A stretch of 64,000 nt of DNA from Salipiger abyssi (lineage in GTDB: Bacteria; Pseudomonadota; Alphaproteobacteria; Rhodobacterales; Rhodobacteraceae), in the NCBI RefSeq assembly GCF_017311415.1, contig NZ_JAEKIS010000004.1, forward strand, positions 244,655 to 308,654, read 5' to 3'. The notes beneath the pieces were generated by a model. It was not told the DNA's origin and did no database searches. It saw only the letters and a program-made list of their open reading frames with translations. Numbering within the stretch: position 1 is the stretch's first letter; each line of letters starts with the position of its first letter. Of the stretch, positions 47,037 through 55,569 are shown piece by piece. The position numbers and the translations under genes were made by a program.

Positions 47037-47756
47037 TCAGAGATAGATTTCGCGCACGATGGCGTCATGATCGCCCGCCATGGCGCGGACATCGCCGCCA
47101 TCCACCACCTCGCCGTCGCGCAGGACGATGAAGCGGTCGGCGGCGCGGAAGGCGAGGTTGAGGTTCTGCTCGACCATGAGCATGGTCACCCCGTCCTCCT
47201 TCAGCGTGTCGATGATGCGGGCGATCTCTTCGCAGAACTGCGGCGAGAGGCCGCCAGAGGGCTCGTCGAGCAGGAGCAGCCGCGGGCGCGACATCAGCGC
47301 CCGGCCGATGGCGACCATCTGCTGTTCGCCGCCCGAAAGCGTGCGGGTGGCCTGTTTGCGGCGCTCGGCGAGGCGCGGAAAGCGGTCATAGACCAGCCCC
47401 AGCGTCTGGCTCAGCTCCTTGCCGCCCCGGCGCATGGCGCCGAGCCGCAGGTTGTCCTCGACGGTGAGGTCGGGGAAGAGGTCACGCGCCTGGCTCACCT
47501 GGGCGATGCCATGCGCAAAGATCCTGTGCGGCGGCAGGCCCGCCGTTTCGATCCCGTCGAAGAGCACCGAGCCGGAGGTCGGTTTCACAAAGCCGCAGAC
47601 GGCGTTGAGCGAGGTCGACTTGCCCGACCCGTTGGCCCCCAGAAGCGTCAGGCATTCGCCCGGCAGCACATCGTAGGTGGCGCCGCGTAGGATCGGCTTT
47701 TTGCCATAACCCACATGCAGGTCACGGATTTTCAGAAGCGGTTCAGGAGTGTCCAA
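47037..47756 (-). CDS. livF: Branched-chain-type ABC transporter ATP-binding protein
   Basis: A 239-residue ATPase: Walker A 'LLGANGSGKSTSLNA', signature 'LSGGEQQMVAIGRALMSRPR', Walker B 'LLLLDEPSGGL'. Length and the 'G-E-C-L-T-L-L-G' context are those of LivF. It forms the cytoplasmic motor with LivG. It overlaps livG by 14 bp and is followed by the M19-family gene. Confidence 0.93.
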   Translation of the reverse strand: MDTPEPLLKIRDLHVGYGKKPILRGATYDVLPGECLTLLGANGSGKSTSLNAVCGFVKPTSGSVLFDGIETAGLPPHRIFAHGIAQVSQARDLFPDLTVEDNLRLGAMRRGGKELSQTLGLVYDRFPRLAERRKQATRTLSGGEQQMVAIGRALMSRPRLLLLDEPSGGLSPQFCEEIARIIDTLKEDGVTMLMVEQNLNLAFRAADRFIVLRDGEVVDGGDVRAMAGDHDAIVREIYL

Positions 47757-48507
47757 GGTAAGCCTCCAGCACGGCGCGGTCTTCGCGGATTTCCTCTGGC
47801 GTTCCTTCGGCGATGCGCGCGCCCGCCGCCATCACGAGGATGCGGTCGGCGGCGGCCATCACCAGTTCCACCGCGTGTTCGATGAGCAGGATGCCGACAC
47901 CCTTTTCCCCGGCCAGACGGTGGATGATCTCCATCATCTGGGCGCGGGCGACGGGCGACAGCCCCACGGCGGGCTCGTCGAGCAGCAGCACCGGCGGGTC
48001 CGAGGCTACGGTGCGGACAATCTCGACAATCCGCTGCTGGCCGCCGGACAGATCCCCTGCCCGGGTGTCGGCCATGTGATCCATCGACATGAGCTTGAGC
48101 AGCTCACGGGCGCGGTGGATGTTGCCCGCCTCGGATTTCAGCGCCTTGGAGCGGCCCAGCAGGATATCGAGGAACGAGCCCTCGGTCTGCGCGTGCAGCC
48201 CGGTCAGCACGTTTTCCAGCACCGTCAGCGCCGGGAACAGCCCGCCGTTCTGGAAGGTACGGCGCACCCCCTGCTCGGCGATCTCGTGCGGGGTCAGCTT
48301 GGTCAGCTCACGCCCCTTCAGATGCACGCTGCCCGAGGTCGGCGTGACATAGCCCGAGATCGCGTTGAACAGCGTGGATTTCCCCGCCCCGTTCGGCCCG
48401 ATCACCGCGCGCACCGCGCCCTCTTCGAGCGTGAAGGAAACATCGTCCAGCGCGGTCAGACCGGAAAAGCGGACGCTCAGTCCCTGGACGTTCAGAAGCT
48501 CGGTCAT
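47743..48507 (-). CDS. livG: Branched-chain-type ABC transporter ATP-binding protein
   Basis: A 254-residue ATPase: Walker A 'VIGPNGAGKSTLFNAISGYV', the LivG-specific region 'VRRTFQNGGLFPALTVLENV', signature 'LSGGQQRIVEIVRTVASDPP', Walker B 'VLLLDEPAVGL'. The ATG at 48507 has GGAGGAG close upstream and overlaps the livM stop by 4 bp; the longer open frame upstream is livM in another frame. Confidence 0.93.
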   Translation of the reverse strand: MTELLNVQGLSVRFSGLTALDDVSFTLEEGAVRAVIGPNGAGKSTLFNAISGYVTPTSGSVHLKGRELTKLTPHEIAEQGVRRTFQNGGLFPALTVLENVLTGLHAQTEGSFLDILLGRSKALKSEAGNIHRARELLKLMSMDHMADTRAGDLSGGQQRIVEIVRTVASDPPVLLLDEPAVGLSPVARAQMMEIIHRLAGEKGVGILLIEHAVELVMAAADRILVMAAGARIAEGTPEEIREDRAVLEAYLGHS

Positions 48508-49487
48508 GACTCCTCCCGGTAATAACGTTCGACGAAGATCGGCGAGAGACGGCGCAGCAGGCTGGCGAGCCCCATGGGCATGGCGACCAGCACGGCGGCG
48601 ACGATCAGGCCGAAGAACAGCTCTTCCATGCCCGGAAAGGCGCGGAGATATTCCGGCAGCGCGGTCAGCAGCACAGCGCCCAGTACGGCGCCCAGAACCG
48701 AGCCGAGCCCGCCCACCAGCACCATCGCGAAGGAGGCGATGAGGTGCAGCATGCCAAAGCTTTCGGGGAAGACATGGCCCACATGCCGGGCAAAGAGCGC
48801 CCCGGCGCAGCCCACGACAAAGCCCGACCAGATGAAGCTGACGAGGATCACCCGCGCCGTCGGAATCGCCAGCGACGCGGTGGCAATCTCGTTCTCGCGC
48901 ACCGCCATCACGGCGCGGCCAAAGCGCGAGCGCATCAGATTCAGCGTCGCCTTGACCAGCAGCACGGTCACGGCAAGGAAGATGTAGAATTTCAGCGTGT
49001 CGTCGCTGAGCGAGATGCCGAACATCGCCTCGCGCGGCAGCGGCAGCCCGTCGGTGCCGCCGGTGAGCGGCTTGCTGTGCAGATAGGCCCACCGCATCAG
49101 CTCGCCAAAGGCCAGGGTGATGATCGCGAGGTAATAGGAGCGGATGCCGCGAAGCGCCGCGGAGGAGGCGAGAAAGCCCCCCAGCGCACCCAGCACACCG
49201 GCCAGCGGGATCGTGACGATCCAGGGCAGGCCGAGCTTGGCCGAGAGGATCGCCGAGGCATAGGCGCCGATCCCGAAAAACGCGGTATTGGCAAAGGCCA
49301 GCTGGCCGAGATTGCCGATCACCAGCGTGAAACCCAGCGTCACCAGAACCGAGATCAGCATCCCGTTCACGATGAACTGAGTATAGGCGTTGGTGGCCAG
49401 CGGCAAAAGCAGCAGCAGCGCGGGCACGGCCCAGAAGAGCAATGTGCGGAGCTGACGCTGGCGGGCGGACGGCATGGTCGTGCTCAT
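48504..49487 (-). CDS. livM: Branched-chain-type ABC transporter permease
   Basis: A 327-residue integral membrane protein with about nine segments. 'LGFTLVIGNLGQLAFANTAFFGIGAY' is the LivM signature, and 'LVGGLGSVLGAVLGAVLL' is the conserved EAA-like loop contacting the ATPase. It is 4 bp after livH and overlaps livG by 4 bp. It pairs with LivH to form the channel. Confidence 0.93.
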   Translation of the reverse strand: MSTTMPSARQRQLRTLLFWAVPALLLLLPLATNAYTQFIVNGMLISVLVTLGFTLVIGNLGQLAFANTAFFGIGAYASAILSAKLGLPWIVTIPLAGVLGALGGFLASSAALRGIRSYYLAIITLAFGELMRWAYLHSKPLTGGTDGLPLPREAMFGISLSDDTLKFYIFLAVTVLLVKATLNLMRSRFGRAVMAVRENEIATASLAIPTARVILVSFIWSGFVVGCAGALFARHVGHVFPESFGMLHLIASFAMVLVGGLGSVLGAVLGAVLLTALPEYLRAFPGMEELFFGLIVAAVLVAMPMGLASLLRRLSPIFVERYYREES

Positions 49488-49491
49488 GATC

Positions 49492-50361
49492 TTACACCTT
49501 CACCACGGCCTTGCGGCCAAAGAGCCCCTGCGGGCGGATGAAGAGCACCAGAACGATGACCACATAGGCGGTGATCTCGATGAGCGCGCTGTCCAGATAG
49601 GCGCCGGCATATTGCTCGGCCAGCCCCAGCAGGATGCCGCCCAGCACCGCGCCGCCCAGCGAGCCGAAGCCACCCAGCGTCATCGCGGCAAAGCCCTTGA
49701 TGAGAAAGCTGGCGCCAAGATCGGGATGCAGCAGCGAGACCGGCGCCACGAGGATGCCGCCAAGCGCGCCGAGCGCCGCGCCGATGCCCCAGCTGAAATC
49801 ATTGAAGCGCTCGACATTGAGGCCGATGAGCCGCGCGCCGCGCGGGCTCTGATAGACCGCCTGCACCATCTTGCCGAGATCGGTCAGCGCCAGCACGCCG
49901 AAGAACAGGATGAGCAGCACCAGCACCGTGCCGATGATGAAGACCGCGTCGCCGGTGATCACGAGATCGCCGAGAAAGATCGGCTCCATGTCGAAGACCG
50001 CCGGCATCGGCAGCACCTCGCGGCCCCAGACCATGCGCGCGATGCCGCGCAGCACATAGCCCGCCGAGATGCACATGAGCGCCAGCCCGATATGCGGCCC
50101 GCCCCGGATCGGGCGGATGAGCCCCTTGCTGAAGAGCACGCCCAGCACGAACATGGCGATCATCGCCAGCGCCGCCGCCGGAAGAAAGGCGATGCCCGCC
50201 AGCACCACCAGCACGTAGGAGAGGAAGGCGCCCGCCATGACGAAATCGCCATGGCCGAAATTCACCACCGTGGTCGAGCGGTAGACCACCGTGAGCGACA
50301 GCGCGATCAGGGCATAGATCGCCCCTTGGGCGAATCCGCCCAATGTCAGCTGCATCAGCAT
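49492..50361 (-). CDS. livH: Branched-chain-type ABC transporter permease
   Basis: A 289-residue membrane protein with about eight segments. The start 'LTLGGFAQGAIYALIALSLT' and 'VVNFGHGDFVMAGAFLSYVL' are typical LivH. 'TLGGFGSLGGAVLGGILLGL' near residue 225 is the ATPase-contact loop. AGGAG lies 8 nt upstream of the ATG 50361. An attenuator-like hairpin separates it from the binding-protein gene. Confidence 0.93.
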   Translation of the reverse strand: MLMQLTLGGFAQGAIYALIALSLTVVYRSTTVVNFGHGDFVMAGAFLSYVLVVLAGIAFLPAAALAMIAMFVLGVLFSKGLIRPIRGGPHIGLALMCISAGYVLRGIARMVWGREVLPMPAVFDMEPIFLGDLVITGDAVFIIGTVLVLLILFFGVLALTDLGKMVQAVYQSPRGARLIGLNVERFNDFSWGIGAALGALGGILVAPVSLLHPDLGASFLIKGFAAMTLGGFGSLGGAVLGGILLGLAEQYAGAYLDSALIEITAYVVIVLVLFIRPQGLFGRKAVVKV

Positions 50362-50375
50362 CGGTATTGCTCCTG

Positions 50376-50408
50376 AAAAAGGCCGGGCGCAGGCGCGCCA
50401 CGCCCGGC
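50376..50408 (-). terminator. Attenuator-type terminator between the binding-protein gene and livH
   Basis: On the minus strand: GCCGGGCG / CGCCCGGC stem with an 11-nt loop, followed by CTTTTT. It probably terminates part of the transcripts, so the periplasmic binding protein is made in excess over the membrane and ATPase subunits. Confidence 0.7.
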
Positions 50409-50425
50409 AGTCGGGGAGAGTTGGC

Positions 50426-51604
50426 TTAGTAGGGCTGGCCCCAGGCTTTCAGCACGGTCGGTTCGCCGTCGACAAAGCCCGCCACGGCAGAGCCCTTGAC
50501 GCCCTGGTGATCCTCCGGCGTCCAGGTGATCGGATCCGACAGGATGCCGGTGTCGAAATCGCGCACCTCTTCCAGCGCCGCGATCAGCTTGGAGCGGGTG
50601 AGATCCGGACCCACCGCTTCGAGTGCCGAGACCAGCGCCTCGGCTGACCCGATGGAGACGAAGGAGAAGGTCGAGAGCTCTTCGTCGGGGTAGTATTTGT
50701 GGATCATGTCGCCCCAGGGTTTCATCTTCTCGCCGTCGAGATTGTCCACATAGGAGTGGATCACGTAGTAATTCTTGACGGTGTCGAAATCGCCGGTGCG
50801 CTTGAGCGTGTTCTCAAGATCGGTGCCGGCGGTGCCCATGACCGGGATATCGCCCATGCCGTATTTCTTCAGGTCGCGCAGGAAGATGGCGGTTTCCGCC
50901 TCGTAAAGCGCCGCGATGATGAAATCGGGCTTGTTCTGGCGCAGCTTCAGCACCTGCGCGGTGGCATCGGTCTGGCCACGTTCCATGGTCAGCTCGGCCG
51001 TGGGCTCGACGCCCTGCTCTTTCAGATAATCGCGCGCCGGGTTGGAATAGCTGTGCGCCCAGTCGTTGGAATGCTCGATGATCGCGACATTCTCGGTGTC
51101 GGGCTTGGACAGCACAAAGGCGGCCATGGCGCGCCCGTTGGCGCTGCCGGTGGGCACACCGTGGAAGATGTTCCCCGCCAGCGGCGTCGAGATCGAGTCG
51201 CTCACCGCGTGGGCGACGATCCAGGGCAGACCCGCCTCTTCGATGGTGGGCCGCAGCGCCAGCGCCACGCCCGAGCAGGAATTGCCCTGAAGCATGAAGA
51301 CCTCGTCCTGCGAGATCAGTTTCTTGGCGGCGGCGAGGCCCTTGGCGCTGTCGCAGGCGGTGTCTTCCTGCACCGCGACCAGCTTGCGGCCATGCACCCC
51401 GCCCTCTTCGTTGACCTTGTCGTAATAGGCCATCATCCCGATCAGCGCCTTGCTGTAGGACGACGCGTTGCCGGAAAACGGCCCCATCACGCCGATGGTG
51501 ATGGCGTCGTCGGTGAGGCCTTGGGTTTCCCATTCGGCGTCCTGCGCCAGTGCCGGCGCCGCCGCAAAGGCGGCCACGGCCATAAGAGAGGTGAGTTTAT
51601 TCAT
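50426..51604 (-). CDS. ABC transporter periplasmic substrate-binding protein (LivK/AmiC type)
   Basis: A 392-residue protein. The signal peptide 'MNKLTSLMAVAAFAAAPALA' is cleaved near residue 20; the type I periplasmic fold follows ('ITIGVMGPFSGNASSYSKAL', 'VHGRKLVAVQEDTACDSAKG', 'QGNSCSGVALALRPTIEEAG'). AACAGGAGATAACG precedes the ATG. Substrates of this fold include branched-chain amino acids, amides, urea and aromatic acids; the linked M19-type hydrolase argues for an amide- or dipeptide-like ligand (inference). It is the first structural gene after tetR, and a TetR-operator-like sequence lies in the 130-bp gap upstream. Confidence 0.92.
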   Translation of the reverse strand: MNKLTSLMAVAAFAAAPALAQDAEWETQGLTDDAITIGVMGPFSGNASSYSKALIGMMAYYDKVNEEGGVHGRKLVAVQEDTACDSAKGLAAAKKLISQDEVFMLQGNSCSGVALALRPTIEEAGLPWIVAHAVSDSISTPLAGNIFHGVPTGSANGRAMAAFVLSKPDTENVAIIEHSNDWAHSYSNPARDYLKEQGVEPTAELTMERGQTDATAQVLKLRQNKPDFIIAALYEAETAIFLRDLKKYGMGDIPVMGTAGTDLENTLKRTGDFDTVKNYYVIHSYVDNLDGEKMKPWGDMIHKYYPDEELSTFSFVSIGSAEALVSALEAVGPDLTRSKLIAALEEVRDFDTGILSDPITWTPEDHQGVKGSAVAGFVDGEPTVLKAWGQPY

Positions 51605-51676
51605 CGTTATCTCCTGTTGAACGTTTCTGGTTGGATGCGGCTTGTCACCGCTTGTGATTGGGGCGAGGCCCTATCT

Positions 51677-51700
51677 TAAAAACCGGCTGTCTTGTTTGTT
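51677..51700. promoter_or_regulatory. Second TetR-operator-like sequence, upstream of the liv operon
   Basis: The 24 bp here match the palindrome upstream of tetR (52371-52394) at 19 of 24 positions: TAAAAAC-n-GGCTG-nn-TTGTTT is shared. It lies 73 bp before the binding-protein start and is AT-rich, suitable for a promoter overlap. The linked TetR protein probably binds both. Confidence 0.6.
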
Positions 51701-51734
51701 TCATTGTACACAAAATACCGGGTACGCATTGCGC

Positions 51735-52358
51735 TCAGGCGGTGCCTGTCGCGGGCTTCACATGGCTTGCCAGCATGACCTTGAGCGCCATGAGCATCTC
51801 GCGGAAATAGCCCTCGTCACGACGCAGCACCGCCTGCACGGCCATGCCGCGAAACACGTTCAGCGCCAGGTTCAGCGCCACGCGCGGGGTGATGGCATCC
51901 GGGCTGACCGCGACGAAGGTCTGCGACCAGATCGCCTCCAGCCGCTCGTGCAGATCGAGGATCAGCGGCGCGAGCTGCTCGCGCAGCTCCGTATCGCCGC
52001 GCGCGGCGACGATGATCTCCAGCGAGGAATAGAACCAGTCGCCCTTGAGCACCTCGTCCCAGACGGCCTCGAAGAACGTATCGTAGTCGAGCGCACCGCT
52101 TCGCATATCGGCGGCCAGCGCCTCCAGCCCGGCGGCGAAATTGGCGAACATCTCTTCAGTGGCGGCGACGATCAGCGCCATCTTGCTGGGGTAGTGATGC
52201 GTCTGCGCCCCGCGCGACACGCCCGCCCGCTTGGCAATGCCGGCGGTGCTGGTATTGGCATAGCCCACATCCATCAACATCTGCACCGTCGCCGCCAGCA
52301 GAAGCCTGCGGGTTTCAGTGCTGCGCTGGTCCTGAGTACGTCGTGTAGATACGGTCAT
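51735..52358 (-). CDS. TetR family transcriptional regulator
   Basis: A 207-residue regulator. HTH at residues about 15-60: 'ETRRLLLAATVQMLMDVGYA' and 'STAGIAKRAGVSRGAQTHHYPSK'. The variable C-terminal ligand domain follows. It precedes the liv operon on the same strand, 130 bp away. A perfect palindrome sits 12 bp upstream of its own start and a close copy lies before the liv binding-protein gene, implying autoregulation plus control of the importer. Confidence 0.93.
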   Translation of the reverse strand: MTVSTRRTQDQRSTETRRLLLAATVQMLMDVGYANTSTAGIAKRAGVSRGAQTHHYPSKMALIVAATEEMFANFAAGLEALAADMRSGALDYDTFFEAVWDEVLKGDWFYSSLEIIVAARGDTELREQLAPLILDLHERLEAIWSQTFVAVSPDAITPRVALNLALNVFRGMAVQAVLRRDEGYFREMLMALKVMLASHVKPATGTA

Positions 52359-52370
52359 TTCGCCCTCATT

Positions 52371-52394
52371 TAAAAACAGGCTGATTTGTTTTTA
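52371..52394. promoter_or_regulatory. TetR operator: TAAAAACA-N8-TGTTTTTA upstream of tetR
   Basis: A perfect 8-bp inverted repeat with spacer GGCTGATT, 12 bp before the tetR start. A 19/24 match is found at 51677-51700 before the liv operon. Confidence 0.7.
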
Positions 52395-52514
52395 TGATTC
52401 GGTCAGGCGCATCGGCATGCATCGACAGGGCGCAAACCGCTAAAACCGGCGATTTTGCATAAAAAATCAGCAAGACGGCGTCCCTGCCCCGCGCGAAAAC
52501 GAGCATTTGGCACG

Positions 52515-52544
52515 AAAAAACGCCGGGCTCAGCAGAGCCCGGCG
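52515..52544 (-). terminator. Rho-independent terminator of the molybdenum hydroxylase operon
   Basis: On the minus strand the 10-bp stem CGCCGGGCTC / GAGCCCGGCG with a 4-nt loop is followed by TTTTTT. Confidence 0.9.
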
Positions 52545-52575
52545 TCGATTCGGGAGCGGAAATCGCCCGGTCGGA

Positions 52576-54765
52576 TCAGCCGAAATCGTGCTTCGACAGC
52601 GGCAGGCTGCGGATGCGCTGGCCGGTCAGCACCGCCACCGCGTTGACGATGGCCGGGCCAACCGCCGGCAGGCCGGGCTCGCCGATGCCGCCCATCTTGG
52701 CGCCGCTCTCGACGATCTCCACATGCACCTGCGGCATCTGGTCGGGGCGCAGAAACGGGTAATAGTCGAAATTCCGCGCCGTGGGCTCGCCGTTTTCGTA
52801 GACCAGCTCTTCCATCAGCGTCTGCGACACACCCAGCGCCACCGCTGATTGCACCTGTGCCTCGATGGTGGCCGGGTTGACGATCTGGCCGGGGTCGATG
52901 GCGACCCAGACCTGATGCACCGCCACCTCGCCGCCGTCTATGGAGACCTCGGCGATCACCGCCACCTCTGACCCGAAGGGCGAGGCCATGGCGACACCGC
53001 GTGCCCGCTGGCTGCCATCCTCTGCCTCATAGACACCGGGTTTCCAGCCGCCCGACAGCGTGCCCACCGTCTCCAGCAGCGTGCGGTGACGCTCGGAGTC
53101 CGAGAGCAGCCCGCGCCGCATCTCGAACGGGTCGAGATCGGCGGCGCCGGCCAGCTCGTCGAGAAAGCTTTCATACATGAAGTCATGCATCGAATGCCCA
53201 ACAGCGCGCCAATAGCCGATCACCGCCGGGTTCGGCACATAGATCTGGCCGATATGCCGGTTGGCAATGGCATAGGTCTTGCCGGAAATCCCCTCGGTCG
53301 CCGAGGGATCCTGCCCGGCAGGCGCCTTGTACCAACGCCCGGTCGGCCCCTCGCCCACCACCTCGACGCTGAGCGCGGTGGGGCCTTCGGCGCTCACCGC
53401 GCCCCGGAACCGGGCAAAACCCATGGGGCGCACCGCGTCGCGCAGGAATTCCTCCTCGCGGGTCCATTGCACCTTGACCGGACGGCCCACCGCCTTGGCA
53501 AGCAGGATCGCCTGCGGATAGGGGTTGGCGGTCTCGTAGAGGAAATGCCGCCCGAAGAACCCGCCGAGGATCTGCGAATGAATGCGGATATTCTCCGCAG
53601 CGATGCCGGCCACCTCCGCAGCCGCGCCCTGGAACATCTCCGGCGCCTGGTTGGGCAGCCACAGATCCAGCGTGCCGTCGTCGTTGAACCGCGCGATGGT
53701 CGAGGGCGGCTCGAGCTGGCCATGCACCAGGAACGGCGCGTCATACTCGGCCTCGAGCACGGTCTCGGCACCCGCGAGCGTGCCGGCGGCATCGCCCTGG
53801 GCCTCGATCTCGATCACCTCGCCATCGGCATTGGCCAGCGTGTCGCGAAAGCCCTGCGAGGAGAAATCCTCGGGCATCGGCCAGCTCGCCTCGCCCGGGC
53901 CCCATTCGACCTCTGCCGCCTCGACCGCCTTGCGCGCCTGCCAGAACTTGTCGGCCACGACCGCCACGGCGCCCGGCAGAAGATGCACCGAATGCACCCC
54001 GCGCATGCCCTCGATCTCGGCCCGGTTGGTCACCGAGACCGGCGCCAGCCCGAGGCGCGGCGCGTGCTGCACGGCGGCCAGCAGCATGCCCTCGACCGAG
54101 GCGTCGATGGCGTAATTGGCCCGGCCGGTGGATTTGTCATGCACGTCGTAGCGCGGCAGCGGCTGGCGGATCCAGCGGAAGGTCGACGGGTCGCGCAGCG
54201 GCACATCCGCCGGCACCGGCAGATCCATCGCCGCGCCTGCCAGCTCGCCATAGCCGAGGCTCTCGCCGCTCTCCGGGTTCACCACCTTGCCGGGCTCGGT
54301 GGTCAGATCCGCCGCATCGACGCCCCATTGCTGCGCCGCCGCCTCGATCAGCATGGCGCGTGCAGTGGCGCCGAGCTGGCGCATCAGCGGATAGCTCGAC
54401 CGCACCGACGAACTGCCGCCGGTGAAGCGGAAACCGCCCATGATGTCGAAGGGCGCGCCGGGGGGGGCGCTCTCCACGGTGAAGAGCTCGGGGTGCAGAT
54501 CCAGCTCCTCGCCGACGATCTGCGGCAGCGCGGAAAAGATCCCCTGCCCGCCCTCGATGAACGGGCTGCGGAACAAAGCGGTGCCGTCGGAACGCAGCTC
54601 AAGGAAGGCGGGCACGGCGGGCGGTTCGGCCTCGCCTGCGGCCTCTTGCGCGCGGCTGCGGCGCGCGGGCAGCGCGGTGGCCAGCACCAGCGCGCCGGTG
54701 CCCGTCAGGAAGCCGCGGCGCGAGACGTTGACCGGCTGGCGGGTGAGTTTCTGCATGATCCCCAT
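52576..54765 (-). CDS. Xanthine-dehydrogenase-family molybdopterin-binding subunit (isoquinoline 1-oxidoreductase beta type), Tat-exported
   Basis: A 729-residue molybdenum hydroxylase large subunit. A twin-arginine signal ('SRRGFLTGTGALVLATALPA', Arg16-Arg17) directs export of the folded enzyme. The core shows 'GGFFGRHFLYETANPYPQA' (Mo-cofactor loop) and, at the C-terminus, 'AKMGGIGEPGLPAVGPAI', which carries the catalytic Glu of the family. Such enzymes hydroxylate aldehydes or N-heterocycles next to a ring nitrogen. It follows the [2Fe-2S] subunit gene by 3 bp. No FAD subunit and no cytochrome gene is adjacent, so the periplasmic electron acceptor is unknown. Confidence 0.9.
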   Translation of the reverse strand: MGIMQKLTRQPVNVSRRGFLTGTGALVLATALPARRSRAQEAAGEAEPPAVPAFLELRSDGTALFRSPFIEGGQGIFSALPQIVGEELDLHPELFTVESAPPGAPFDIMGGFRFTGGSSSVRSSYPLMRQLGATARAMLIEAAAQQWGVDAADLTTEPGKVVNPESGESLGYGELAGAAMDLPVPADVPLRDPSTFRWIRQPLPRYDVHDKSTGRANYAIDASVEGMLLAAVQHAPRLGLAPVSVTNRAEIEGMRGVHSVHLLPGAVAVVADKFWQARKAVEAAEVEWGPGEASWPMPEDFSSQGFRDTLANADGEVIEIEAQGDAAGTLAGAETVLEAEYDAPFLVHGQLEPPSTIARFNDDGTLDLWLPNQAPEMFQGAAAEVAGIAAENIRIHSQILGGFFGRHFLYETANPYPQAILLAKAVGRPVKVQWTREEEFLRDAVRPMGFARFRGAVSAEGPTALSVEVVGEGPTGRWYKAPAGQDPSATEGISGKTYAIANRHIGQIYVPNPAVIGYWRAVGHSMHDFMYESFLDELAGAADLDPFEMRRGLLSDSERHRTLLETVGTLSGGWKPGVYEAEDGSQRARGVAMASPFGSEVAVIAEVSIDGGEVAVHQVWVAIDPGQIVNPATIEAQVQSAVALGVSQTLMEELVYENGEPTARNFDYYPFLRPDQMPQVHVEIVESGAKMGGIGEPGLPAVGPAIVNAVAVLTGQRIRSLPLSKHDFG

Positions 54766-54768
54766 GGC

Positions 54769-55215
54769 TCAGCCCTCCGCCGCGCCGCGCACGGCAGCGC
54801 GGATCTTGTTGTAGGTGCCGCAGCGGCACAGGTTGATCATCGCGCCCTCGATATCGTCGTCGCTGGGCTGCGGCGTCTCGGTCAGCAGCGCGGCGGCGGT
54901 CAGCACCTGACCCGACTGGCAATAGCCGCATTGCGGCACCTGGTTCTCGACCCAGGCCTCGACCACGCGCTTGCCCACTTCGGTCTCGCGCACCGCTTCG
55001 ATGGTGCTGATCTCGGTGCCGGTGACGCTGTCCGCCGGGGTCACGCAGGAGCGTGTCGGGATGCCGTCGACCAGCACGGTGCAGGCACCGCATTGCGCCA
55101 CGCCGCATCCGTATTTCGTTCCGGTGAGGCCCAGTTCCTCGCGGATCACCCAGAGAAGCGGGGTGTCGGCGTCCACATCGACGTCGCGCGTCGTGCCATT
55201 GACTGTTAGCTGCAT
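54769..55215 (-). CDS. (2Fe-2S)-binding subunit of the molybdenum hydroxylase (isoquinoline 1-oxidoreductase alpha type)
   Basis: A 148-residue protein with two [2Fe-2S] clusters: plant-type Cys37, Cys42, Cys45 and Cys57 ('GCGVAQCGACTV'), and the helical cluster Cys96, Cys99, Cys130 and Cys132 ('QCGYCQSGQ', 'NLCRCG'). The ATG 55215 is preceded by GGGAG at 6 nt; the frame continues upstream without family residues. It lacks a signal of its own and is expected to be exported piggy-back with the Tat-tagged large subunit. First gene of a two-gene operon. Confidence 0.93.
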   Translation of the reverse strand: MQLTVNGTTRDVDVDADTPLLWVIREELGLTGTKYGCGVAQCGACTVLVDGIPTRSCVTPADSVTGTEISTIEAVRETEVGKRVVEAWVENQVPQCGYCQSGQVLTAAALLTETPQPSDDDIEGAMINLCRCGTYNKIRAAVRGAAEG

Positions 55216-55569
55216 CGGAGGCTCCCTTGCCTGTCGGTGTTGCGTTTGCTCTCCCCGCCCGACCGCAGCCGTGCGGGAGCCGTTCAAAGAACGTCTCGTT
55301 AGGTCTTAAAAATGTGTCTGCCGCGCACGAAAACTATCCCGGGAGGCCGATAGGTTGGATGAGCTGACCTCATCAATCGCGGCAGTCCGCCCGGACGCCC
55401 TGGGATGTCGCCTGCGCGTTTCGCAACGGCGGCGCGGGTCCGGATCCGGGACACCGCTCTCCCGATAGCGCCATCATACGTGTCAGACTGTCGCAGTCAA
55501 CGCCGGCGGGGTCGTAACCCCCGGGCGCAAAGGGGCCCGGCGCAATGCCGGGCCCGATCACGGTGCGGA
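55216..55569. other. 354-bp intergenic region upstream of the molybdenum hydroxylase genes
   Basis: No gene recognised. It contains a GATGAG-N5-CTCATC inverted repeat (55358-55374), a possible operator for the hydroxylase operon, and the SDR terminator hairpin at 55533-55555. The remainder shows no obvious structure. Confidence 0.5.
55533..55555 (-). terminator. Terminator-like hairpin after the SDR gene
   Basis: 9-bp stem GGGCCCGGC / GCCGGGCCC with loop GCAAT; on the minus strand it is followed only by CCTTTG, so it is a weak intrinsic terminator. Confidence 0.55.
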
